From assembly GCF_029392015.1 (NCBI RefSeq), contig NZ_CP113925.1:1612001-1676000 (forward strand): a stretch of DNA of 64,000 nt, in the 5' to 3' direction. Source of the stretch: Bifidobacterium sp. ESL0728 (GTDB taxonomy: Bacteria; Actinomycetota; Actinomycetes; Actinomycetales; Bifidobacteriaceae). Both the position numbers and the translations under genes were made by a program. Shown piece by piece: positions 50,621-57,427 of this stretch; the first letter of the stretch is position 1, and every line of letters starts with the position of its first letter. Below the pieces are notes generated by a model. That model was not told where the DNA came from. It worked only from the letters and a program-made list of their open reading frames with translations, and searched no databases.

Positions 50621-50780
50621 CAGTGAAAAAAGCACCTTTTAAGGCCTATTTTGGTGCTTTTCTCACTGATTCGCGCATTACTGCGGGGAAAAGCACCATT
50701 TAAGCTCGTTTTTGGTGCTTTTGTCACTGACGGCGTGCAAAAAGCACCATGTGCAAGCAGTTTTGGCGCTTTTCTCACTG
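50621..50780. repeat. Three tandem hairpin units between fic-like gene and miaA
   Basis: Each unit pairs an AAAAGCACC-type arm with GGTGCTTTT plus (C/G)TCACTG. Unit 1 (50621-50668) has a 16-bp stem with one mismatch. Units 2 (50685-50729) and 3 (50739-50780) keep the central nine pairs; unit 3 has GGCGC for GGTGC. Unit spacing is 61 and 51 bases. The miaA stop codon lies inside the right arm of unit 3. They may serve as bidirectional terminators for the convergent genes. Between the units there is no coding potential I trust. Confidence 0.85.
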
Positions 50781-51782
50781 GTCGGCGATGTCACCCAAAT
50801 GGTGGGTGACGTGACGCTCGTCGGCATGGGCGTCGGCCTCGTCGTATTCGCCGGCATTGGCCCTCGCCACAATATCCAGCGTTTTATCGGTCAACTCATC
50901 GTCAAGCGCGTCAAGCCAATGAATCCGCGGATCGCGGCCGAACCATCCCATCTGTTTGCGGGCCAAGCGCTTCGTTTTCTGTGCGATGTCGGCGAACGCC
51001 TCGTCCTCGCTCATTTTCCCGTCAAGATACGCTTCGATTTGGGCGTAGCCCAAGGCGCGCGAGGCGGTGATGCCAAGAAGCGGGCGAATGCGACGCACCT
51101 CGTCGACGAACCCCTGCTCACGCATTTGCTCGGTGCGGATGTCGATGCGCCGGTCAAGTTCCTCACGTGGCAGGTCAAGGCCGATCTGCACCGACGGAAT
51201 GACGTAACGGTAACGCGGAAGACTTGCGGAATAAGGCCTGCCAGTGATTTCGATGACCTCAAGCGCGCGGATGGTGCGACGGGCGTTGTGCGGATCCATA
51301 CGCTCGGCGGCCTCAGGATCCTTGCGCTGCAGTTCGTCATACAACGCCCCGGCTCCCTCGGTCTGCTCACGTTGCTCAAGCCGCGAACGTACCTTCGGAT
51401 CGGTGCCGGGAAACGAAATGTCATCGATGGCCGCACGCGCATAGAGACCTGAACCGCCGACCAGAATCGGGCGGACTCCCCTGCCCTGCAACTCCGCAAT
51501 TTTCCGACGCGCCAGTTTCTGGAACCTCGCGACGGTCATGGTTTCGCCGGGATCGATGATGTCGAGCAGATGATGCGGCACCGCCGCCTGTTCCTGTGCA
51601 CTCGCCTTGGCGGTGCCGATATCCATGGAACGGTACATCTGGTAGGCGTCGGCGTTGACAATCTCCGCTTTCCGGCCACGCTCACCAAGCCGTCGCGCCA
51701 ACGCGATACCCAGACCGGTTTTGCCCGAAGCGGTGGGCCCGATAATGGAAACGACACGGGCGTTGCTGCCATTGGCGGCCAT
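50775..51782 (-). CDS. miaA: tRNA dimethylallyltransferase
   Basis: Adds a dimethylallyl group to A37 of tRNAs that read codons starting with U. The 335-residue protein has the P-loop [10 protein letters not shown] near the N-terminus, [17 protein letters not shown] (substrate-binding), [11 protein letters not shown], and [14 protein letters not shown] for tRNA contact. The start ATG ([11 protein letters not shown]) has a strong ribosome binding site GGGAGGTG; an in-frame start twelve codons upstream is unlikely. The C-terminal tail is His/Ala/Asp/Glu-rich. The stop codon falls within the tandem hairpin element. Confidence 0.95.
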   Translation of the reverse strand: MAANGSNARVVSIIGPTASGKTGLGIALARRLGERGRKAEIVNADAYQMYRSMDIGTAKASAQEQAAVPHHLLDIIDPGETMTVARFQKLARRKIAELQGRGVRPILVGGSGLYARAAIDDISFPGTDPKVRSRLEQREQTEGAGALYDELQRKDPEAAERMDPHNARRTIRALEVIEITGRPYSASLPRYRYVIPSVQIGLDLPREELDRRIDIRTEQMREQGFVDEVRRIRPLLGITASRALGYAQIEAYLDGKMSEDEAFADIAQKTKRLARKQMGWFGRDPRIHWLDALDDELTDKTLDIVARANAGEYDEADAHADERHVTHHLGDIADQ

Positions 51783-51913
51783 GTGCCCACCTCCCGAAAT
51801 CGCCGTTTGCTGTATCATTCGTGATTCTAACGGCGGGCATAACCTACGCTTTTTCGTTGGTTTTTAAGGAAACGTCCAGTTTAGATAGACGGGACTCGTT
51901 ATGATGGTAAGAC

Positions 51914-52678
51914 GTGATACTTGATCGACACGAACGCATTAACACCGCAGAAATCCAGGCAAGGCTCGAAAAAGTGGCCGAAACCGGCAGCGTAGAGCCG
52001 GAAAAGTCTGTTTTCCCTTCCGGCGAAATCACCGAATTCATCGACATGATGCAGGTCTACGAAGGCGCGATGTACGAAATCAGCACCAAGCTTGAAGTGC
52101 TCGACAGCGAGTTCCATGTCCATTTCGCGCACGACCCCATCCACCATATGGAACGCAGGCTCAAATCCGTCAACTCGATTCTCGGCAAACTGCAACGCCG
52201 CAACCTGCCGATGTGCACGAAATCCATCCGCGACAACCTTTTCGACGTGGCCGGGATCCGCGTGATCTGCAACTACCGCGATGACGTCTATTCCGTGGCC
52301 AACTACCTTTCCAGCCAATCCGACATCCAGGTGCTGCGCGTCAAGGACTACATCAAAAGCCCGAAACAGAACGGCTACCGCAGCCTTCACGTCATCTATG
52401 CCGTGCCGGTTTTCCTTTCCAATGGCGAGCACTACACACCCGTCGAGGTGCAGTTCCGCACCATCGCCATGGATTACTGGGCCAGCCTCGAGCACGCCCT
52501 GCGTTACAAGTCCAACCTGCCTGACGCCAAGTTGACCGAACATTCGCAGACGTTGCTCGATTGCGCGCGCAGCCTGCAGAACATCGAAACGCAGATGCAG
52601 AACATCCACCGCGACATCAACGGCGCTCCCCAGCAGGAGGAAGCGCCGACCTCGCAGACCTTCGACCCGAAGAAGTAA
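51914..52678 (+). CDS. Small alarmone synthetase (RelQ/YjbM-like GTP pyrophosphokinase)
   Basis: A single-domain (p)ppGpp synthetase of 254 residues with no hydrolase, TGS or ACT domain. Synthetase motifs are present: RRLKSVNSILGKLQRR, FDVAGIRVICNY, the pyrophosphate-transfer region RVKDYIKSPKQNGYRSLHVIY, and VEVQFRTIAMDYWASLEHAL. Short helical extensions flank the domain, as in RelQ. It would supply alarmone independently of ribosome stalling and rely on Rel (7830-10211) for breakdown. GTG start; an out-of-frame ATG overlaps just upstream. It is divergent from miaA. Confidence 0.92.
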   Translation: MILDRHERINTAEIQARLEKVAETGSVEPEKSVFPSGEITEFIDMMQVYEGAMYEISTKLEVLDSEFHVHFAHDPIHHMERRLKSVNSILGKLQRRNLPMCTKSIRDNLFDVAGIRVICNYRDDVYSVANYLSSQSDIQVLRVKDYIKSPKQNGYRSLHVIYAVPVFLSNGEHYTPVEVQFRTIAMDYWASLEHALRYKSNLPDAKLTEHSQTLLDCARSLQNIETQMQNIHRDINGAPQQEEAPTSQTFDPKK

Positions 52679-52709
52679 AAGCCGCCAAGATTTCGTTTTC
52701 CCATATCGT

Positions 52710-52748
52710 TTTGCCGGTTTCTGGTGTACCCAGGAACCGGCAAATTTT
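52710..52748 (+). terminator. Intrinsic terminator after the small alarmone synthetase gene
   Basis: TTTGCCGGTTTCTGG pairs with CCAGGAACCGGCAAA (one mismatch) around a short loop, followed by TTTTATT. It begins 31 bases past the stop. Confidence 0.88.
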
Positions 52749-52852
52749 ATTCCCGTATTTTTTGTTGTTCACACTCAGCCAATTGCCAGACTGTGCCGGT
52801 AGTATTTAGTCATAAAGAAAATTTCAATCGAAAATCGATAAAAGGAGCAGGC

Positions 52853-53803
52853 ATGGCTTTCGGGAACAAGCCTGAAAACAACAACGCGCAGCAGCCTTAC
52901 GGGCAGCCGGCACCGTATGAGCAGAACTACGGACAGCCGCAATACAACCAGTACGGACAGCCGCAGGGACAGCCCTACGGCCAACCGTCGTACGGCCAAG
53001 GTCAGAACATGCAATATGGCCAGCCCTATGCCCAGCCTCAGTATGGGCAGCCGGCATACGCAGGCGCGGGCGTCGGAACAGCCGCGCCGACGATGACGAT
53101 GAACGGGCAGACCGCCTATTCCTTCGAGCACGCACGCCACGTCTCCACCACCAAGGCATACGGCGAGATGACGCTTGGCCTGCTGCTCACGGCCGTGGTC
53201 GCCGTTCTCACACAGATGACCGGCGCTCTTGATGGTTTCCTGATGGCGACGGGCATGGTCGGCTGGATCGGCCTGGCCGTGGTGCAGGTGGCCATCGCCA
53301 TCGTTTTGGGCTGGCGCATCGACAAGATGAGCGTCGGCACCGCACACGTGCTGTTCTACCTTTACGCGGCGCTGACCGGCTTTACGCTCGCGACGATTTT
53401 CGCGACCTACAGCCTGCCGTCCATCGGCATCGCGCTGGGCATGTGCGTCGCGTTCTTCTTCGTGCTCACCATGCTTTCCCTGACCACCAAGAAGGACATG
53501 CTCAAGGCCGGCCCGATTCTCTTCGTGGCGCTTTTGGTTCTGCTGGTCGGCGAAGTCATCATGATGTTCCTCGCGCCCTCGCACACCACGCTGATGATCA
53601 CCGGCGCCATCGGCCTCGTCATCTTCGCAGGATTGACGATGTACGATGCCCAGCAGACGCGCGCCATGTTCGACGTGGCCGAGCGTTCCGGCGACACCGT
53701 GATGTTCAACCGCATCTCCATCATCTGCGCCCTGAACCTTTACCTCGACTTCATCAACATGTTCCTCTACCTGCTGCAGATCTTCGGCAACAGCGACAAC
53801 TGA
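52853..53803 (+). CDS. Bax inhibitor-1/YccA family membrane protein with Gln/Tyr/Pro-rich N-terminus
   Basis: A 316-residue integral membrane protein. The C-terminal 215 residues form the seven-helix BI-1/YccA fold: a helix with MTLGLLLTAVVAVLTQMT, several more, then GLTMYDAQQTRAMFDVAE and NLYLDFINMFLYLLQIFG, which are hallmarks. Relatives are pH-sensitive calcium leak channels or FtsH modulators. The first 85 residues are a repetitive cytoplasmic tract of QPYGQP-, QYGQP- and YGQ-like units. The ATG has the ribosome binding site AAAGGAG; the in-frame codons upstream lack a start context. Confidence 0.92.
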   Translation: MAFGNKPENNNAQQPYGQPAPYEQNYGQPQYNQYGQPQGQPYGQPSYGQGQNMQYGQPYAQPQYGQPAYAGAGVGTAAPTMTMNGQTAYSFEHARHVSTTKAYGEMTLGLLLTAVVAVLTQMTGALDGFLMATGMVGWIGLAVVQVAIAIVLGWRIDKMSVGTAHVLFYLYAALTGFTLATIFATYSLPSIGIALGMCVAFFFVLTMLSLTTKKDMLKAGPILFVALLVLLVGEVIMMFLAPSHTTLMITGAIGLVIFAGLTMYDAQQTRAMFDVAERSGDTVMFNRISIICALNLYLDFINMFLYLLQIFGNSDN

Positions 53804-53817
53804 CATTCAAATAAAAA

Positions 53818-53886
53818 GGTCGGCCGACAGCAATATCAAAATGGCGTAATGAAGCCATTTCTGATTTGCTGTCGACCGACTTTTTT
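53818..53886 (+). terminator. Intrinsic terminator after the BI-1 gene
   Basis: GGTCGGCCGACAGCAA pairs with TTGCTGTCGACCGAC across an inner ATGGC/GCCAT hairpin, followed by six T residues. The A-rich left flank could let it work in both directions. Confidence 0.88.
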
Positions 53887-53981
53887 ATTTCTCCGGAACC
53901 AATCACTCGGCATGATCACTACGTCGAATTGCGATTCCTCGCATAGAGACACTCATCAAGTCGGGCTCAGTGATGGCGAAA

Positions 53982-54866
53982 CTAATCGTTAAGATGCTGG
54001 ATTGCATAGTCAGCTTCCTGAGGAGTGAATTTATCACCGGCAGACGCAGTAAGCTGCTCTCGTATGGCTTCTGGGCTCATATGCATGTTTTTCTCATACG
54101 ATTTGGCCGCTGCGAGGGCATTCGCATTGTAATCCGCTTTGAGATTGTCGACAGCATATTGTGCCGCTTGTGCACTGAACTTGTCACCCGCTTCGCTGGT
54201 TAGTTGATCGTAAATACCCTGTTTGCTCATATGCATGGTGTCGCTATATGTCTTGGCCGAAGCCAGCGCATTAGTATATTCCATAGGCACATTTGCTTTC
54301 TTTTGCTGGGGCGACTGCTGTTGCGAGGTGGATGAAGGCACGCTTTTGGAGGCCGAATCGAACGCCTTGCTTGCAGACGATTGCATACCCAGCGTGATGA
54401 CGATGGCGACAATACTCAGCACGACACCGGCGATGGTGAGCGCTTTGCCGCGCTTCTTGCCTCTGAATACCCCGAACAAGCCGATGACACCGAACACCAC
54501 GCCGATGACGCCCAGGACGGCTGCGACATTGTTGACGATGGGAATGAAACTCAGCACCGTGCCCACAATGCCCAGAACCAGTGCGGTGACGCCACCGGCC
54601 GACAGATGCTCCGGCTTGTTGCGGCCCGGACGCCCGTTATATTGGGCATTCGGCGAGTGCACACCCCCGTTGACCACAGGAAACGGATTCCGCGCCATTG
54701 ACATATTTGCATTGTCTGCGGGCGAATCTGGCGTGCCGCCCGTTGCACCTTCGGCCTGCGCAAAACCGTTGCCCCGCGAAGCATTGATCGGATTGTTCGA
54801 CGGCGAACCTTGTATATTGTCTTCGATTTTCTTTTGTCCGTTGCTGGATTGAGGTGAATCTGGCAT
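53982..54866 (-). CDS. Membrane protein with two Ltp (superinfection-exclusion lipoprotein type) repeats
   Basis: A 294-residue envelope protein. A polar Asn/Ser/Gly-rich N-terminus (1-85) leads to about three hydrophobic helices (about 88-160), with a Gly-rich GVIGVVFGVIGLFGVFRGKKRGKAL resembling DUF4190-type proteins. After a Ser/Gln linker come two Ltp-domain repeats (about 197-242 and 246-292), each with the pattern ALA.AK.Y...MHMS...I..QLT...GDKF....A.YA. The family name comes from a streptococcal prophage lipoprotein that blocks DNA injection by related phages; most bacterial copies are of unknown function. No lipobox is present. It is divergent from the two-component system. Confidence 0.82.
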   Translation of the reverse strand: MPDSPQSSNGQKKIEDNIQGSPSNNPINASRGNGFAQAEGATGGTPDSPADNANMSMARNPFPVVNGGVHSPNAQYNGRPGRNKPEHLSAGGVTALVLGIVGTVLSFIPIVNNVAAVLGVIGVVFGVIGLFGVFRGKKRGKALTIAGVVLSIVAIVITLGMQSSASKAFDSASKSVPSSTSQQQSPQQKKANVPMEYTNALASAKTYSDTMHMSKQGIYDQLTSEAGDKFSAQAAQYAVDNLKADYNANALAAAKSYEKNMHMSPEAIREQLTASAGDKFTPQEADYAIQHLND

Positions 54867-55067
54867 GTTGTTCCCTTGTCTTTGAGACCGATAATGAAAG
54901 ACGTCAGGAAAACCTCAACGATTCTCGGCAACGTCCTTAAGCACATTATTTCTTCATATGAAACGGTTTTCCATTGGACCAAAGGACCAAACTGACCGCC
55001 CGAAAGGGCAAACTTCCGTAATCGTTTTAGCCCAAACGCCCAATGGCCTTCCCGTATATCCATCCCA

Positions 55068-55073
55068 TAGAAT
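55068..55073 (+). promoter_or_regulatory. -10 element giving a probable leaderless sensor kinase mRNA
   Basis: TAGAAT with six bases to the ATG and no Shine-Dalgarno sequence. The upstream 200 bases shared with the divergent Ltp gene hold a direct repeat GGACCAAA/GGACCAAA (about 54977-54992). Confidence 0.5.
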
Positions 55074-55079
55074 AGTTTC

Positions 55080-56471
55080 ATGACCTCTTTAACGCCCGGT
55101 TCGCAGCATCTGCTATCACATTTGGGCATACTTTCGGATGATTCGCAGTTCGTGGAGGTGGACACCAAATGGTGGTGCACCGTCGCCATGATTGTTTTCG
55201 CCGATCTGATGTGCTTTGTGGAGACGGTATTTCTCATGTCCGATGCCGTCAAGCAAGGCGGGCTGGGCGCAATCTGGAGCATCTTGTCGCTGTTGCTCTC
55301 GCTGGCCGTGGGATTCATCTTCCTGAAAAGATCTACATATCCGGAATACGTTTTTCTTTTCGCTTGCCTGCTGGTATTGGTATTCCCGTTTGATTCCATC
55401 CTCTCCACCATGGCCCTGAGCGCGCTGTTGGCACGTCGTTCAGGGCAGCGACGCTCGATTGTGGCGATTGTCATAGCCACCGCCATCGCGGTATTCGCCC
55501 AGGTACGCGACACGTTGCAACCATTGAAGCGCTCGGTATGGGCGGTTTTCTTCGCCAAACCACGGGCAGACACCGCGCACGACCCCATTGTTCTGGCATC
55601 CAGCATCACCACCATGCGTGTCACGGCCATCATCGCGGCGCTCGTCAGCGTGCTCATTGCCACGCTGATCGGCCTGCACATCCGTTCACGCGCCAATCTC
55701 AAAGCCGAAACACTCAAGGCAAATGCGGCGCAGACCCAAGCCAATAATCTGCAAACAAGCTTGAGCAACCAACAGCTTTCCGATGCCATCGCCGCCGAAG
55801 CGCATGATACCCTGGCTCATACTTTGTCACTGGTCGCGCTCAACGCGAATGCACTGACCATACAAACCGGAAAACTGGCAAAACTAGTGCGCTCGAATCA
55901 TCAAACTGGCAGCGACGACACGCTGACGGCATTGGTAGACCAAACGAAACGGGAATCCGAGCAGATACGCAGCCAGGCGGCACAGGCAGTCAACGAGGCA
56001 CACACCGTCATCGACATGCTACGCGACCCGCAGGCGGCGGTGAATGCACTTGCCGCAAGCGACGAGACCTCATTGAGCCGGGCCACCTTACAGGAGCTTC
56101 TGGCTTCTTCCACCGATAACGGGACAAGACTTTCGACGTGGATCGACATCAACCAGCTCAGTGAGCTGAACGAAAACATCGGCAAAGTGGCCTATCGTGC
56201 CATTCAGGAGGGGCTGACCAACGCACGCAAACACGCGCCGGGAGCACCGGTCTCCTTGGAGGTCACTGCCCGGCCGGAAGCGGGAATCCACGTGCATCTG
56301 ATCAACCCCGTTGTGCATAACGTTCCAAACGGCCCTGCACAAGGCAATGGCGGCGCAGGACTTCCCGGTCTCACCGAGCGTGTGCATACGGCCGGAGGCA
56401 ACTGTTCCTACGGACTTGATCAACGCGGGCAATTCAATCTCGAAGTCTCGCTGCCATGGATCGCGAAGTGA
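55080..56471 (+). CDS. Sensor histidine kinase (NarL/DesK type)
   Basis: Sensor half of a two-component system, 463 residues. There are five predicted transmembrane helices (about 31-53, 62-82, 88-110, 126-142, 178-200) with almost no extracellular domain, so the signal is probably in the membrane. The HisKA_3-type dimerisation segment carries the phospho-acceptor His242 in AEAHDTLAHTLSL. The HATPase domain has AIQEGLTNARKHA (N box) and GNGGAGLPGLTERV (G box). A Gln/Asn/Ala-rich coiled segment (about 205-237) links membrane and kinase. The partner regulator follows 182 bases later with its own promoter. Confidence 0.9.
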   Translation: MTSLTPGSQHLLSHLGILSDDSQFVEVDTKWWCTVAMIVFADLMCFVETVFLMSDAVKQGGLGAIWSILSLLLSLAVGFIFLKRSTYPEYVFLFACLLVLVFPFDSILSTMALSALLARRSGQRRSIVAIVIATAIAVFAQVRDTLQPLKRSVWAVFFAKPRADTAHDPIVLASSITTMRVTAIIAALVSVLIATLIGLHIRSRANLKAETLKANAAQTQANNLQTSLSNQQLSDAIAAEAHDTLAHTLSLVALNANALTIQTGKLAKLVRSNHQTGSDDTLTALVDQTKRESEQIRSQAAQAVNEAHTVIDMLRDPQAAVNALAASDETSLSRATLQELLASSTDNGTRLSTWIDINQLSELNENIGKVAYRAIQEGLTNARKHAPGAPVSLEVTARPEAGIHVHLINPVVHNVPNGPAQGNGGAGLPGLTERVHTAGGNCSYGLDQRGQFNLEVSLPWIAK

Positions 56472-56640
56472 TGCTTGATCGGTAAACCGTTATTTCGTGG
56501 GCGATCTTTATCTTAGGATATTCGGATACGGAATTGTAAATTATCGGTCAAAAATACTTACGCTGCATAGCATATTCATTCCGCGGTTTACCACAGACCG
56601 GAAATTCAATGACCGAAGGCTTTTGTAGCCCGTGATTCGC

Positions 56641-56646
56641 TAGAAT
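56641..56646 (+). promoter_or_regulatory. -10 element giving a probable leaderless response regulator mRNA
   Basis: TAGAAT, with seven bases to the ATG and no Shine-Dalgarno sequence, the same arrangement as the kinase gene. Confidence 0.5.
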
Positions 56647-56653
56647 TGCAAGC

Positions 56654-57343
56654 ATGAGCGAGCAAACCGTCACCGAGCAAGGCACCAGCAAACCAATCAC
56701 CGTCAGCGTCATCGATGACGACCCGCTGATTTGCCAGACCCTGGCCATGATCCTCACCGAATCTTCGGACGGTGCTATCGAGGTGCTGTCCACGGCGACC
56801 GACGGGGCTCAGGCTCTGGAGCACGCCAAAAGCGAACATCCCGACGTGGTGCTGATGGACATCGATATGCCTGGCATGGACGGCATCGAAGCGACTCGTC
56901 GGATGCTTCAACTCGCACCGCGGCCACATGTACTGATTCTGACGGCGCTCAGCCCTTCAAGCACAGTGGAACGCGCCATCGAGGCCGGAGCCGAAGGATT
57001 CGTCTCCAAAACCGATCCCGCCGAAAACATCGTCAAGCACATCTTGGCGGTATGCCTGGGAAGCCCGCAATTCAACACCGACAGCCAACGCCAGCTCATG
57101 AATGATTTGGAGAAGGATCGTTTCCGTTCACGACGCGACGAGGCGAGAAGGCTGCTTTCCGGACTCGGCGAACGCGAGCGCAAAGCCGCGATGCTGGCGG
57201 CAGAGGGACTTTCCAATGCCGAAATCGCCAAGGAAATGTTTATCTCCGAGCGCACGGTGAAGGCAGAGCTCTCGGCCGCATGCGCCAAACTCGATGTCAA
57301 TCGCGTTTTGCTGAGCAGGATTGTGGAGCGGGCGGATCTTTAG
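56654..57343 (+). CDS. NarL/LuxR-family response regulator
   Basis: A 229-residue regulator paired with the kinase upstream. The receiver domain (about 14-135) has the acidic cluster DDD at 21-23, the phospho-acceptor Asp69 in VVLMDIDMPGMDG, and LTALS and SKTDP with the conserved Thr/Ser and Lys. The LuxR helix-turn-helix (about 170-225) reads LGERERKAAMLAAEGLSNAEIAKEM, then ISERTVKAELSAACAKL. Its targets are unknown; the divergent Ltp-repeat gene is the obvious candidate by position. Confidence 0.93.
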   Translation: MSEQTVTEQGTSKPITVSVIDDDPLICQTLAMILTESSDGAIEVLSTATDGAQALEHAKSEHPDVVLMDIDMPGMDGIEATRRMLQLAPRPHVLILTALSPSSTVERAIEAGAEGFVSKTDPAENIVKHILAVCLGSPQFNTDSQRQLMNDLEKDRFRSRRDEARRLLSGLGERERKAAMLAAEGLSNAEIAKEMFISERTVKAELSAACAKLDVNRVLLSRIVERADL

Positions 57344-57348
57344 CAAAG

Positions 57349-57420
57349 CACAAGTCGGTAGATAGGTTTTTGAGATTGGCTCTATTCCGCCATTTCTTAA
57401 AACCTATCTGCCGACTTGTG
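57349..57420. repeat. Long inverted repeat between response regulator and acnA
   Basis: 22-bp arms, CACAAGTCGG-TAGATAGGTTTT (57349-57370) and its complement at 57399-57420, with a single mismatch and a 28-base loop. It starts five bases past the response regulator stop and ends seven bases short of the acnA stop. It may end transcription from both sides although the outer T-tracts are missing. Confidence 0.8.
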
Positions 57421-57427
57421 TTGGAGC

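Noticed and set aside
50621..50780. Possible small CRISPR array
   Set aside because: The repeats are inverted within each unit, the units are unequal (61 and 51 bases), spacers are not unique 30-mers and no cas gene is present.
50575..50872. Two minus-strand reading frames containing SEKSTK-like repeats
   Set aside because: They arise from translating the tandem hairpin units and the miaA 3' end; no start context is present.
53982..54866. Prophage remnant, suggested by the Ltp repeats
   Set aside because: No integrase, phage structural gene or attachment site is nearby, and Ltp domains are common in ordinary Gram-positive chromosomes.
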